Positions 50,901 to 60,782 are shown, counted from the first letter of the stretch. The stretch is 64,000 nt of DNA from Marinobacter azerbaijanicus (GCF_030250645.1 NZ_JASSVS010000006.1:124001-188000), one strand, 5' to 3'. Notes: generated by a model not told the origin, from the letters alone. Numbers and translations: made by a program.

Positions 50901-52952
50901 CTACAGCGCGTAAAACAGCAGCGGCACGAATGCGGAGACCAGCAACGTCGGCCCCATCACCACCAGCGGCAGCAACAGGCGCTCATAACGATGCCAGAAG
51001 GAGCCGGTACGCTCGGCGGCCAGCACCTCGGTTTCACCAACCACCTGCCGTGTCAGCAGGTGATTCAGCGCCACCGGCGGGCTCAGGTAGCCCAGCTCAA
51101 ACGCCACCAGACATACAATCCAGAAATGCAACGGATCAATACCCAGCTGGATGGCCGGCTGCGCGATGGTGGCGGACACCAGAATAACCGCACCGAACGG
51201 GTCCATTACCATACCAATGACCGTCAGCATCACCACAATCACCAGCATTGCAATCCAGGGACTGGTGAGATTCTCCGGGAACAATGCGTGAACGATATCC
51301 GAACGCTCCAGAATACCACCCAGGCAGATGGAGAAGCCGATCAGTGCCAGCAGTGCACCAATGTGAACAGCAGAATCACTGGCGGCCGCCGTACTACGTA
51401 CCCAGAAAGCCCGGCCTCTCGACTGCCCCTGCTCATCATGGTCCTTTCCGGCATCCAGATACACCAGCGCCAACATCACCAGCGGCAGGATCATCGGGGC
51501 GCTGTATTCATTGAACCCAAGCCCGAGGATCAGCCAGATGGCAGCGATAACCACTGCGGCAACAACCGCGTAGGGCGCCAGCGGCCGAAGCTCTGCCAGA
51601 GATTTTCTGAATGCGCCGGGCGCCGGGCGCGGTTTCCAGTTGCCCTGGGTTTTACAGACAACCACGGAGAACAGCGTCGCCGACATAAGGAACACCCAAA
51701 AGCCCCAACCATACATCTCGGAGGTGGTGACCTCCTTGTTCAGGGCAGCAACCACCACAATCAGCAGGCAGGGATTCAAAACCACACCCAGGCTGCCGGA
51801 CATCGCAGTCGTTGCCAGCGACAGCTGACGCCCTGCCCCGCTCTTGCGCATCTCATCGTAGACCACGCCACCTACCGCCAGGATGAAGATCCCGGAAGCA
51901 CCGGTGAATGCCGTGGGGAACGCTGTGGCGAATATCATCACCGAGGCCAGCATGGGCGCCGGCAGGTGATAGGGTTTGATCACGTTCAGCAGCAGCTCCG
52001 GAATCCGGGTCTGCTTCAGCGCCATGCCCACCAGTACGTAGAGGCCGATGTTGATGAACATGGAGGACAGGTTGGTCATCATGCCGAAGTAGATCGCCAG
52101 GCCCGAGGAGTATCCGTCTACAAAGAAGAAGTAACTCATGGCAATCAGCCCCATGGCGCAATACAGGGGCAGGACGAGGCCGGAGGAGGCCGACAGGATT
52201 CCAGGCTTCATTCTTGTCGGCACTGATACAAAACGAACCACGTTGATCGCCATGAACAGGCCGAATACGGCCGCCCATGCATACTGTAATATCGCAGTGT
52301 CTGCAGAGCCGGGGGACGACGACAATCGGTTTACATAGGAGAACAGCGAATACACCATCAACCCGTTCACCACGAACTGCATACCCTGACTGAGTCGCCA
52401 CTCGGCCCGGTTACGGGGCAGCCGCAGGGCAATATGGTCAGCATCCAGGGCGGAAATCGCTGCAGCCATGGCGAACATGGCAATGAACAGGTACTTGGTC
52501 AGTTCAATGTTATCCAACAGAAAGTCCGCAAACCCCTGCTCAACGGCCTTGAACACGGCCAGCGCCTCGGTGGCATGCTCCTGGTTCTGCTTATAGAGAA
52601 AATGCTTTTCCTGGCACAGTTGCAGATTCTTTTCCAGGGATTCGCGGATCGCATCCGGATTCGGTGGAGAACTGAAAAGGTCATCCGGGTCGGGCTCATA
52701 GGCCTGGACCCGTTTTTCGACCTCGGCATCAATGTCCATGACCAGCGGGCACGTGGGCTCCGTGGCATCCGGGTCAAGCAGGTAGTAGTTTGGCCAGGTC
52801 TGCTCTCCCACCCACAACATGCGCGAATGGAGAGAGTTTCCCATACCCAGAAGAAGCGTAAAGATAAGAAGCAGCAGAAGAATAACCCCATGCAGCCTGT
52901 GCACGGGGTACAGCGTCTTCGAGCCCGCCTCTGATAATGCTCGCCAGTTCAT
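50901..52952 (-). CDS. TRAP transporter fused permease (DctQ-DctM type)
   Basis: 683 residues, far longer than a plain DctM (about 430). The N-terminal part has one helix, a hydrophilic loop with Asp/Glu/Pro (about 45-130), then a small-subunit-like membrane block (about 140-300). The C-terminal half has the DctM-like repeats (FPTAFTGASGIFILAVGG; LGVVLNPCLLIVVVAALN). Works with the receptor gene upstream (16 bp gap). Substrate unknown; marine TRAP systems often carry carboxylates or amino acids. Confidence 0.88.
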   Translation of the reverse strand: MNWRALSEAGSKTLYPVHRLHGVILLLLLIFTLLLGMGNSLHSRMLWVGEQTWPNYYLLDPDATEPTCPLVMDIDAEVEKRVQAYEPDPDDLFSSPPNPDAIRESLEKNLQLCQEKHFLYKQNQEHATEALAVFKAVEQGFADFLLDNIELTKYLFIAMFAMAAAISALDADHIALRLPRNRAEWRLSQGMQFVVNGLMVYSLFSYVNRLSSSPGSADTAILQYAWAAVFGLFMAINVVRFVSVPTRMKPGILSASSGLVLPLYCAMGLIAMSYFFFVDGYSSGLAIYFGMMTNLSSMFINIGLYVLVGMALKQTRIPELLLNVIKPYHLPAPMLASVMIFATAFPTAFTGASGIFILAVGGVVYDEMRKSGAGRQLSLATTAMSGSLGVVLNPCLLIVVVAALNKEVTTSEMYGWGFWVFLMSATLFSVVVCKTQGNWKPRPAPGAFRKSLAELRPLAPYAVVAAVVIAAIWLILGLGFNEYSAPMILPLVMLALVYLDAGKDHDEQGQSRGRAFWVRSTAAASDSAVHIGALLALIGFSICLGGILERSDIVHALFPENLTSPWIAMLVIVVMLTVIGMVMDPFGAVILVSATIAQPAIQLGIDPLHFWIVCLVAFELGYLSPPVALNHLLTRQVVGETEVLAAERTGSFWHRYERLLLPLVVMGPTLLVSAFVPLLFYAL

Positions 52953-52968
52953 GAAGGATCAGCCTTTA

Positions 52969-53979
52969 TTATTCGCGATCAGGCGCTGTGCACTCGGAAG
53001 CCCCGGGATTGCTGGAGCAACGGACCTTGCTGAGCAGGCTCATCATCTTCGGGTGATAGACCTTGTCAGCGCCATCTGTACCATCCCTGAGCTGAAGACG
53101 GTTGTCGCGAAACATTTCCTGGTACCCTTCAATGTCCTTCTCAGGGATGCGTACCCATTTCTCCTCGGGAATCGCCGATTCCTGGCGCTCAATAAGGTCC
53201 ATGGCCTGACCGAACATACCCCAGGCAACCTCCCGGGATTTCTGGGCAGTTTCATCGCTCAGGACCTCATCCCGTGCAATGATCTGGATGGTCAGCTGCG
53301 CGAGCGGATAATCGACAATACCGCCATCGTCACCGATGCCCTTGTAGAGCTCCAGTGCCTCGTAGGCAAAGGCAGGCGCATAGGCAGTATCCACCGAGCC
53401 ATTGTTGAACTTGCCGGCGAAATTGGTGATATCGGATGGCACAACAGTGGCCTTCACGTGGTTCACCATGTGAATGGCATCCCTCTGGTAATCGAGGGTG
53501 GCCATGCGCTTGCCCGCGAGCTCGCCGGCGGTATCAATACTGCGATCGTTGACGAAAAGGTAACCTGCACCCACCGGCACAATTCCCAGCACCTCATAGT
53601 CTCCTTCCTTCATCAGCGAAGCCGCTTTGGGCTGAGCCAGGGTTGCCAGGGTTGTCCTGAGGTCGTCATAGGTAGGAATGGCGCCGACCGCACTGATGCT
53701 GCCAGCAAACCGGTTGAAGGGCCTGGTGCGCAGATCCGTTGCGGCAACGGCATCGCACTGGCCGGAATTGAAGTCACCAACCGCAACGCCTTCGTCTGTG
53801 TAGGGGCGTAATTCAAAATCAACACCATGGGCCTTCATTTCAAGGGCATAGTCTTTGACCATGTTGTACATGTCACCATTGGCACCGATGACGTCGAATA
53901 CGCACATCTTGACCGGTTCAGCCGCTGCAAAAGGCGCAGCAACAACGAGAGACAATGCAGCAAGGGATTTACGGATCAT
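52969..53979 (-). CDS. TRAP-type substrate-binding protein
   Basis: 336 residues. Signal peptide ending AAAEP (about residue 21). Periplasmic binding fold of the putative solute-binding family seen next to fused TRAP permeases. GGAGG precedes ATG 53979. Two C-terminal cysteines (RCSSNPGASEC) could form a disulfide. The ligand cannot be read from sequence. Confidence 0.85.
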   Translation of the reverse strand: MIRKSLAALSLVVAAPFAAAEPVKMCVFDVIGANGDMYNMVKDYALEMKAHGVDFELRPYTDEGVAVGDFNSGQCDAVAATDLRTRPFNRFAGSISAVGAIPTYDDLRTTLATLAQPKAASLMKEGDYEVLGIVPVGAGYLFVNDRSIDTAGELAGKRMATLDYQRDAIHMVNHVKATVVPSDITNFAGKFNNGSVDTAYAPAFAYEALELYKGIGDDGGIVDYPLAQLTIQIIARDEVLSDETAQKSREVAWGMFGQAMDLIERQESAIPEEKWVRIPEKDIEGYQEMFRDNRLQLRDGTDGADKVYHPKMMSLLSKVRCSSNPGASECTAPDRE

Positions 53980-54034
53980 GAATGACCTCCGGGTTTTTTT
54001 GTGTTTGTTGGTTTCTAAGACTGTTGGACGCCCT

Positions 54035-55090
54035 TCAGAGAAGGTCGTCCAGATCCATGGTTTCCGGCTCTTCGCCTACACGTTCAGGACTCATCCGGCC
54101 AAAATAGGTGCGGGGAGTGCGGTACCCATAATTGGCCGTCCAGTGCTTGTCAGATGAGAACTGGATAACGTCGCGGGCAACTTCGTCCACCAGCCGGAAT
54201 TCGTCCCAGACGACGATGGTGTTGTCGGCCTCGGCAAACCGGGCGATGACATCGGCAAGTACTTCAGGACGACCGAATGTCTCAGCAGCGACAGCTTCGA
54301 TTGCCATAGAGGCGCGCATTCCCTTGGCGACACCCAGGCGGGAGCTGTCTTCGAGGATTCTCCACGGATCCGGCGACAGACTCGGCTGGGTATCCGGCAG
54401 CAGCAGCCAGACCAGACCGCGGATGGCATTTGGCAGCCCGCCCCACTTTTCATTGTCGACGCACTCGGCGGCACGCTCAGCCCGGGGTGCGATGTTGCGG
54501 GGTACACCAGCCATGGCACCGGAATTGGCATCATTCACAATGGCCTGCATGCCAGTCAACAAGCCCAACAGGAATGTAATTTCCTCCTGGTCATCAAACA
54601 GGAACGGGCACTCAAACTCTTCGGCCGCCGGGTCAAAGTCATAAGCAGCCATGGCGCGCTGGTAGGCTATGTAACGGCGCTTCGCGGTTTCAGCGTTCAG
54701 TCGTTTGGCTTTTTCACGGGCATCCTTCGCGGCCGGCACATCACCGGAATAGTCGGCGCGAAGGTAATCAAGTTCTGCCTCCCAGGCTTTGTACTCTGAA
54801 CAGTTTGCCGCCAGCAGCATCAACAGAGAGCCCGTACTATCAGGCGCTTCCGTCACCCGGGAAAAGGAATACAGTAAGGGATCAATCCCTTCACCCAGGG
54901 CACAGGCCATCTCCGGATCGGACATCTGCATGACATAGGGGGTGGCTTCTCCTTCCGAGTAGCTGGAAAGAACCATTCCCGTGGTCGAGTAAATGGGGTT
55001 GGCTGAACAACCGACAAGGAGCATCAATGCCAGAAGGGCCAGGCAGCCGTTACGAAGGTGCCCGAAGGATTTCACCAGTGAAGAGTTCAT
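54035..55090 (-). CDS. Lipoprotein of the TRAP transporter operon (TatT-like candidate)
   Basis: 351 residues. Lipobox LLVGC (Cys about 28). The rest is largely helical (LLMLLAANCSEYKAWEAELD and following), which recalls the TatT helical component of TPAT-type TRAP transporters. It is the first gene, 55 bp before the receptor gene. I am sure of the lipoprotein and the operon; the TatT assignment is tentative. Confidence 0.72.
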   Translation of the reverse strand: MNSSLVKSFGHLRNGCLALLALMLLVGCSANPIYSTTGMVLSSYSEGEATPYVMQMSDPEMACALGEGIDPLLYSFSRVTEAPDSTGSLLMLLAANCSEYKAWEAELDYLRADYSGDVPAAKDAREKAKRLNAETAKRRYIAYQRAMAAYDFDPAAEEFECPFLFDDQEEITFLLGLLTGMQAIVNDANSGAMAGVPRNIAPRAERAAECVDNEKWGGLPNAIRGLVWLLLPDTQPSLSPDPWRILEDSSRLGVAKGMRASMAIEAVAAETFGRPEVLADVIARFAEADNTIVVWDEFRLVDEVARDVIQFSSDKHWTANYGYRTPRTYFGRMSPERVGEEPETMDLDDLL

Positions 55091-55320
55091 AGTTCGTCCT
55101 GTCTTACGTTGTTTTTATAGGTCGGGGATGATCTGTCGACTCCCCGTTCGTATTCGACGAGGGCAAGAATGCTGCGAATCTTGTCAGACAAAAATGGCTG
55201 TAATGCCGATTTGGTTATGCCGATCAGGCCAATGGCCCGTATGGACGGGAAGGTTACGGGTTTATCTTGATTTAAAACAATGACTTCTACAATTCATTAC
55301 AATCGATACATTTGTACCAT

Positions 55321-55343
55321 AAAAAATCTTTCCGGGCCGGAAA
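55321..55343 (-). terminator. Rho-independent terminator of atuR
   Basis: On the minus strand, after the atuR stop (55349), TTTCCGG and CCGGAAA pair and are followed by GATTTTTT. The remaining gap to 55091 is AT-rich and presumably holds the promoter of the TRAP operon; nothing else seen there. Confidence 0.8.
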
Positions 55344-55348
55344 CGGAT

Positions 55349-55966
55349 TCAGGGAGCTGTCAGCCCCATCATGGCAATCACCTGCTCGGTTAAATCATCC
55401 AGGGTCAGCCCCCCATCAGGACGGTACCAGGTCACCGTCCAGCTCAGCGCGCCCGTGAGCATTCGGCGCACAATAAAGGGGTCGGCAACCAGCACGCCAT
55501 CCCTGCGCAGCGCTTCCAGAACATCCAGCCACAGCTGCTCATAGATATCCCGGAGTTCAAGTACGTAGGCCCGGGACTCCTCCGACAGGCTCCGCCATTC
55601 AAACACCAACACCGCCATGGCCTCTCCAGTCTGCCCGTTGATCGACTCCAGTTCGGCGCGGACCAGTGCCTGCAGCTTGTCCCGGTGGGTTTGGGCGGCA
55701 TCCACCGCCGCCTGCATCAGCGCCGTATTGAGGCGAATGGTTTCCACCATGACCGCCTTGAGAATTTCTTCCTTGGTTGGGAAATGGTGAAACAGGCTAC
55801 CGGACTGTATTCCCACCGCTGCAGCCAGGTCCCGCACTGTTGTGCGTTCATAACCTTTGTCACGGAACAGCCTGGCAGCTTCGTGCAGCAACCGGCCACG
55901 GGCGCTGGCAGGGTCTGAAACCAGGTTATCGGCAACCAGAGAGCGCAGGATAGCATCTTGATTCAC
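55349..55966 (-). CDS. atuR: TetR-family repressor AtuR
   Basis: 205 residues from GTG 55966 (GGAAAA upstream); a TTG at 55999 would add 11 residues. N-terminal HTH: ERTTVRDLAAAVGIQSGSLF followed by HHFPTKEEIL, typical of TetR. The ligand domain is helical. It is divergent from atuA, as atuR (PA2885) is in P. aeruginosa, where it represses the atu genes until an acyl-CoA intermediate binds. The operator is listed separately. Its identity rests on this position. Confidence 0.9.
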   Translation of the reverse strand: MNQDAILRSLVADNLVSDPASARGRLLHEAARLFRDKGYERTTVRDLAAAVGIQSGSLFHHFPTKEEILKAVMVETIRLNTALMQAAVDAAQTHRDKLQALVRAELESINGQTGEAMAVLVFEWRSLSEESRAYVLELRDIYEQLWLDVLEALRRDGVLVADPFIVRRMLTGALSWTVTWYRPDGGLTLDDLTEQVIAMMGLTAP

Positions 55967-56019
55967 AGTATTTTCCAGCCGGGAACAGAAGAACGCCAAT
56001 TCTATCCTGATTTTGCCTG

Positions 56020-56049
56020 TTTACAAACCAAGCGCTTGCTTGGTATTGT
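56020..56049 (+). promoter_or_regulatory. Candidate atuA promoter
   Basis: -35 TTTACA (56020-56025), 18-nt spacer, -10 TATTGT (56044-56049). The AtuR-type palindrome fills the spacer. A TTGACA on the minus strand (56052-56047) could serve the divergent atuR. Confidence 0.55.
56027..56044. promoter_or_regulatory. Palindromic TetR-type operator, probable AtuR site
   Basis: ACCAAGC, four bases GCTT, GCTTGGT: a perfect 7-bp inverted repeat located between the divergent atuR and atuA genes and inside the atuA promoter spacer. Size and place fit a TetR operator. Binding by this AtuR is inferred. Confidence 0.75.
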
Positions 56050-56124
56050 CAATTCCATTGCTGAGAACCTTCGCATAAAGCGCCCTCCCCGGGACTTTGC
56101 GGCTTCCATTTACAAGGTGATGAC

Positions 56125-57933
56125 ATGCCAGATTCCGATCCTTCCAGGCCAGAAACCGTCCGCATCGGCTGCTCCGCTGCCTTCTGGGGCGACACTGAAA
56201 CTGCAGCCGCCCAACTGGTTCGCCACGGCAATATCGATTACCTGGTGGCGGACTATCTCGCCGAAATCACCATGTCCATTATGGCCGGACAAAAAATGAA
56301 GGACCCCAGTCAGGGCTATGCCCGCGACTTTGTGCAGACCGTCATGGGGCCATTGCTGGGTGAGATAAAACAGCAAGGCATCCGGGTATTGGCTAACGCC
56401 GGCGGTGTAAATCCGGTGGCCTGCCGCGATGCCCTGCAGGCACTTTGTGAAAAGGCCGGCGTGGACATGAAGATTGCTCTGGTGCTGGGCGATGACCTGT
56501 TGCCCAAGAAAAAGCAACTGGCGGACGCTGGCATTGCCGAGATGACTACCGGCCAGTCAATGCCACAGATGATGGTGAGCCTGAACGCCTACCTGGGTGC
56601 GCCGGGGCTGGTGGCGGCGCTGGAAGAGGGAGCGGATATTGTCATTACCGGCCGTGTTGCCGACAGTGCGCTGGTTCTGGCGCCGCTGGTCCATGAGTTC
56701 GGCTGGCAGTGGAACGACTACGACAGACTTGCACAGGGCAGCCTCGCCGGGCACCTGCTTGAATGTGGAGCTCAATCCACAGGCGGCAACTTTACCGATT
56801 GGGAGGATGTCGCCGACGGCTATGCCGATATGGGCTTTCCCATCGCGCAAGTTTCGCAAAGTGGCGAGTTCATTATGACCAAGCCGGAGGGTACTGGCGG
56901 CAAGGTATCCCGGGGCACGGTAGCAGAACAGCTGGTTTACGAGATCGGCGACCCGCGAGCGTATCTACTGCCGGATGTGACCTGTGATTTTACCGGCGTC
57001 ACCCTTGAAGAAACGGGAGTGGACCAGGTGCGTGTCAGCGGAGCCCATGGCCTGCCGCCCACGGAAAGTTACAAAGTGTCCGGTACCTGGCCGGATGGAT
57101 TCAAGTGCACCGTCACGTTTCTGCTGGCGGGCATGGACGCCAAAGCCAAGGCTCAGACCGTGGCCGAGGCGATTCTGACGAAGACATCGCGAATGTTCAG
57201 CGAGCGCGGCCTGCCGGACTATACGGAGACCAGCGTGGAACTGCTGGGCACCGAGACCACTTATGGCGCCCATGGCCGCATGGGAGACTGTCGTGAAGTG
57301 GTGGTGAAAATCAGTACAGCTCACGTCAAGAAGGAGGCTCTGGTGCTGTTTTCCAGGGAGATCGCCCAGGCAGCAACAGGAATGGCGCCGGGAATTACCG
57401 GCATCGTGGGTGGACGGCCCACCGTGTGGCCGAAGATTCGACTGTATTCCTGCCTGGTTCCTAAAACGGAAGTGGCGGTTGCCATTGATGTTGGCGGCAA
57501 TAAACAGACGGTGGATGTAGCTACTGATGGCGGTTTCCAGCCAGACCAGCTTGAAGAGCAGACTCCCAGTGCGGTGGAGCCTGCTACGGACACCACTGTG
57601 CCTCTGGTCCGGCTGGCGTGGGCGCGCAGTGGAGACAAGGGGGATCATACCAATATCGGGGTGATTGCCCGCAGGGCGGAGTTTGTGCCGTTTATTGAGG
57701 CGGCGTTGACGGAATTGGCGGTAGCGGAGTGGATGGCCCATACACTGGACCCGGAGCATGGTCGGGTTACCCGTTGGGCACTGCCGGGGTTCAATGCGTT
57801 CAATTTCCTGCTGGAGCACAGTCTTGGTGGGGGTGGCGTTGCCAGCCTGCGTATTGACCCTCAGGGCAAGGCATTTGCCCAGCAGTTGCTTGAGTTTCCT
57901 GTGCCTGTAAGGGCTGAGTTGCTTGACGCTTGA
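56125..57933 (+). CDS. atuA: AtuA, acyclic terpene utilisation protein
   Basis: 602 residues of the AtuA (DUF1446) family; first gene of the citronellol/geraniol catabolic operon. The main domain (about 10-450) begins [13 protein letters not shown]; a C-terminal domain ([17 protein letters not shown] onwards, about 495-600) is the smaller AtuA-associated domain. The enzyme activity is not established in the family. AAGGTGA precedes ATG 56125. atuB follows after a gap filled by hairpin copy B. Confidence 0.94.
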   Translation: MPDSDPSRPETVRIGCSAAFWGDTETAAAQLVRHGNIDYLVADYLAEITMSIMAGQKMKDPSQGYARDFVQTVMGPLLGEIKQQGIRVLANAGGVNPVACRDALQALCEKAGVDMKIALVLGDDLLPKKKQLADAGIAEMTTGQSMPQMMVSLNAYLGAPGLVAALEEGADIVITGRVADSALVLAPLVHEFGWQWNDYDRLAQGSLAGHLLECGAQSTGGNFTDWEDVADGYADMGFPIAQVSQSGEFIMTKPEGTGGKVSRGTVAEQLVYEIGDPRAYLLPDVTCDFTGVTLEETGVDQVRVSGAHGLPPTESYKVSGTWPDGFKCTVTFLLAGMDAKAKAQTVAEAILTKTSRMFSERGLPDYTETSVELLGTETTYGAHGRMGDCREVVVKISTAHVKKEALVLFSREIAQAATGMAPGITGIVGGRPTVWPKIRLYSCLVPKTEVAVAIDVGGNKQTVDVATDGGFQPDQLEEQTPSAVEPATDTTVPLVRLAWARSGDKGDHTNIGVIARRAEFVPFIEAALTELAVAEWMAHTLDPEHGRVTRWALPGFNAFNFLLEHSLGGGGVASLRIDPQGKAFAQQLLEFPVPVRAELLDA

Positions 57934-57956
57934 TGCCTATCAATTTGGTGCATGCA

Positions 57957-58060
57957 CTCTGGTGGGAAAACTTGTCCGGGACACGCTGTGAATACGTCCA
58001 TGTACGCTCGACAAAAACATCCATGTTTTTGACGGTCCCGGACAAGTTTTCCCACCAGAG
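57957..58060 (+). repeat. Long inverted-repeat hairpin element, copy B
   Basis: Arms 57957-57982 and 58035-58060 are 26-bp perfect inverted repeats (CTCTGGTGGG outer end, CCGGGAC inner end). The 52-nt core has hairpin 1 around TACGTCCATGTA and hairpin 2 CAAAAACAT-CC-ATGTTTTTG. The core differs from copy E by one base although the outer arms differ. It starts 23 nt after the atuA stop and ends 28 nt before the atuB start. Confidence 0.92.
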
Positions 58061-58088
58061 CGCCCAGAACTTTTAGAGGATTTCTGAC

Positions 58089-58955
58089 ATGGGTTATCGA
58101 TCGGTTTTTCATCCTGATCTCTTTAAAGACCAGGTATTTATCGTGACCGGGGGTGGGTCCGGAATTGGGCGTTGCACCGCCCATGAACTGGCTGCGCTCG
58201 GAGCCCGAGTTGCGCTCGTTGGGCGCAAGGCCGAGAAGGTTGAGGCGGTCAAAGCTGAAATTACCGAGGACGGCGGTATTGCCTCGGCTCACGTGTGTGA
58301 CATCCGCGAGGAAGAGTCAGTCAAGGCGACCGTTAAGGCCATTATTGAGGAACATGGCGGGCTGAACGGTGTGGTGAATAACGCCGGAGGGCAGTTTCCT
58401 TCTCCGTTGGCAAATATTAACCAGAAAGGCTGGGAAACGGTGGTCCGTACCAATCTTACCGGCGGTTTCCTGATCGCACGTGAGGCCTACACACAGGCAC
58501 TGTCAAAAACCGGCGGGGCGATTGTGAATATCGTGGCTGATATGTGGGGTGGTATGCCCGGCATGGGGCATTCCGGTGCGGCACGGGCGGGGATGGTGAA
58601 TTTTACCCAGACTGCCGCGGTTGAGTGGGGTTGCTCCGGGGTGCGGGTGAATGCTGTGGCGCCGGGCTGGATTGCCTCCAGCGGCATGGATAATTATCCC
58701 GAACATATGAAGCAATGGATTCGCAGCCTGGGGGATAACGTGCCTATCAAGCGCATGGGTACGGAGTCAGAGGTTAGCGCGGCGATCTGTTTTCTGTTGA
58801 GTCCGGGAGCAGCGTTCATCAGTGGGGACTGCCTGCGGATTGACGGTGCTGCATCACAGGGTGGTCGGGTATGGCCTTTCCCCAAGGCGAAGAACAATGC
58901 CCCCTTTAACGGTTTCCATCGGGCGGTCACGCCTAAAGTTCTGAGCGACGACTGA
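58089..58955 (+). CDS. atuB: Short-chain dehydrogenase AtuB
   Basis: 288 residues. Nucleotide-binding TGGGSGIG (about 18-25) and NNAGG (about 98). The usual catalytic YxxxK is absent: the region reads GHSGAARAG, with no Tyr/Lys pair, as in 2,4-dienoyl-CoA-reductase-like members. The C-terminal tail GGRVWPFPKA is typical of AtuB-type proteins. Probably acts in citronellol/geraniol oxidation or on a CoA ester. atuC follows 10 bp later. Confidence 0.88.
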   Translation: MGYRSVFHPDLFKDQVFIVTGGGSGIGRCTAHELAALGARVALVGRKAEKVEAVKAEITEDGGIASAHVCDIREEESVKATVKAIIEEHGGLNGVVNNAGGQFPSPLANINQKGWETVVRTNLTGGFLIAREAYTQALSKTGGAIVNIVADMWGGMPGMGHSGAARAGMVNFTQTAAVEWGCSGVRVNAVAPGWIASSGMDNYPEHMKQWIRSLGDNVPIKRMGTESEVSAAICFLLSPGAAFISGDCLRIDGAASQGGRVWPFPKAKNNAPFNGFHRAVTPKVLSDD

Positions 58956-58965
58956 GGAGAATTCG

Positions 58966-60582
58966 ATGCAGGTTCTGGAGTCCACCGTTAACCCCCAGTC
59001 GGAGGACTTTCGCGCCAATGCGGAGGTCATGGAAGCCCATATTACGACCTTCCGGGATGTGGAGCGGAAGGTGCTGGATCTGGCGGAAGCAGCGCGGGAG
59101 AAGTTTGTCAAACGCGGCAAGCTGTTGCCCCGCGACCGCATCAACCGCCTGCTGGATCGGGGCACTCCGTTTCTGGAGCTGTGTTCCCTGGCCGGCTACA
59201 AGATGCACGACGACAAGGACGGCAGCATGGCCGGCGGTGGCATTATCGCCGGCATTGGCCATGTCAGTGGTGTTCGCTGCCTGGTGGTGGCGAGCAACAG
59301 CGCCATCAAGGGTGGCACCATCACACCCGCGGGGCTGGACAAGACCCTGCGGCTGCAGCAGATCGCCATGGAGAACAAACTTCCGGTGGTGTCGCTGTCC
59401 GAGAGCGGCGGCGCCAACCTGAACTACGCCACCGATATCTTTGTGCTTGGAGCCCGCGGATTCGCGAACCAGGCGCGGATGTCCGCTGCCGGCATCCCTC
59501 AGGTTACGGTGGTTCACGGTAATGCTACCGCCGGCGGCGCCTACCAGCCGGGGCTGTCAGATTACGTGATTGTGGTGCGCGAGCAGGCCAAGATGTTTCT
59601 GGCCGGCCCTCCCCTGTTGAAAGCCGCCACCGGCGAAGTCGCCACCGATGAGGAACTTGGCGGTGCCCAGATGCACGCAGAGGTAGCCGGCACAGCAGAG
59701 TACCTGGCCGAAGACGACGCTGATGGCATCCGCCATGCCCGCAATGTACTCGAAGCCCTGCCCTGGAACGAACAGCTGCCCCCCACCAGGGAACTGGAAT
59801 GGGAAGAGCCGCTCTATCCTGCCGAGGAACTGCTGGGGGTGATTCCCAGCGATGCCAAGAAACCCTATGACGTTCGAGAAATTCTGGCCCGCATAGCCGA
59901 CGGCTCGAAATTCATGGATTTCAAGAACGGCTACGATGACCAGACCGTGTGCGGCACCATCCGCATTGAGGGCCATTCAGTAGGCATCATCGGCAACAAC
60001 GGCCCCATCACCCCGGCCGGCGCCACCAAGGCCGCCCAGTTCATCCAGCTCTGCGACCAGGCCGGCACGCCCCTACTGTTCCTCCACAACACCACCGGTT
60101 TCATGGTGGGCACCCATTCGGAGCAGAACGGCATCATCAAACACGGCTCCAAGATGATCCAGGCGGTGGCGAACTGTCGGGTGCCAAAGGTCGCAATTGT
60201 CATCGGTGGTTCCTATGGTGCAGGTAACTATGCGATGTGTGGCCGCGGCCTGGACCCCCGTTTTATCTTCGCTTGGCCAAACAGCCGCACAGCGGTCATG
60301 GGCCCGGCACAGGCGGGCAAGGTGATGCGGATTGTTGCCGAAGACAAACAGCGCCGGGGCGGCATGGAGCCGGATCCGAAAACCCTGGATTTCCTGGAAC
60401 AGGCCACCGCCAAGAAACTGGAAGACGGCTCAACTGCCCTGTTCGGTACGGCGCGCCTATGGGATGACGGCCTGATCGATCCCCGCGATACCCGGCGGGT
60501 TCTGGCCCTGGTGCTCTCGGTCTGCCGCGAGGCCGAGGCCCGGCAGTTACGGCCCAATTCCTTTGGTGTGGCCCGCCTCTAG
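58966..60582 (+). CDS. atuC: Geranyl-CoA carboxylase, carboxyltransferase (beta) subunit
   Basis: 538 residues. Carboxyltransferase with N-terminal and C-terminal halves (FLELCSLAGY and GGGIIAGIG early; GGSYGAGNYAM late). Transfers CO2 from biotin on AtuF to geranyl-CoA. A 3-methylcrotonyl-CoA carboxylase (LiuB) would look alike; the atu context (AtuA upstream, no liu genes) decides it. Upstream GAGGAG site. A 527-bp gap with three repeat elements follows. Confidence 0.9.
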   Translation: MQVLESTVNPQSEDFRANAEVMEAHITTFRDVERKVLDLAEAAREKFVKRGKLLPRDRINRLLDRGTPFLELCSLAGYKMHDDKDGSMAGGGIIAGIGHVSGVRCLVVASNSAIKGGTITPAGLDKTLRLQQIAMENKLPVVSLSESGGANLNYATDIFVLGARGFANQARMSAAGIPQVTVVHGNATAGGAYQPGLSDYVIVVREQAKMFLAGPPLLKAATGEVATDEELGGAQMHAEVAGTAEYLAEDDADGIRHARNVLEALPWNEQLPPTRELEWEEPLYPAEELLGVIPSDAKKPYDVREILARIADGSKFMDFKNGYDDQTVCGTIRIEGHSVGIIGNNGPITPAGATKAAQFIQLCDQAGTPLLFLHNTTGFMVGTHSEQNGIIKHGSKMIQAVANCRVPKVAIVIGGSYGAGNYAMCGRGLDPRFIFAWPNSRTAVMGPAQAGKVMRIVAEDKQRRGGMEPDPKTLDFLEQATAKKLEDGSTALFGTARLWDDGLIDPRDTRRVLALVLSVCREAEARQLRPNSFGVARL

Positions 60583-60630
60583 GCGGTCTTAGGAGGAGCG
60601 CGCCTGTAGGGGAACTGAGAAATGGTGGTT

Positions 60631-60741
60631 GGAACCGGGGCGGAGGGCTTCCCAAAAAACGCCCGTGAATACGTCCCTGTAGGGCTCGGTCGCGCCATCC
60701 CTGGCGCTCCACGTTTTTGGGAAGCCCTCCGCCCCGGTTCC
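60631..60741 (+). repeat. Long inverted-repeat hairpin element, copy C
   Basis: 28-bp perfect arms 60631-60658 and 60714-60741 (GGAACCGGGGCGG outer end). Core of 55 nt: hairpin 1 GCCC gtgaa TACGTCCCTGTA GGGC and hairpin 2 GCGCCA-TCCC-TGGCGC. Compared with copies F and G, both stems have changed sequence on both sides, keeping the pairing. Begins 48 nt after the atuC stop. Confidence 0.92.
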
Positions 60742-60782
60742 GGTAGACCACCAGTTGTCGCTTTTGGCGAGCCTGTTTATCC

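Noticed and set aside
50991-52226. 411-codon plus-strand ORF opposite the TRAP permease
   Set aside because: His/Gln/Arg-rich antisense shadow of a membrane protein.
57957-58060. Insertion sequence remnant
   Set aside because: No target-site duplication could be seen, arms differ between copies, and there is no transposase fragment.
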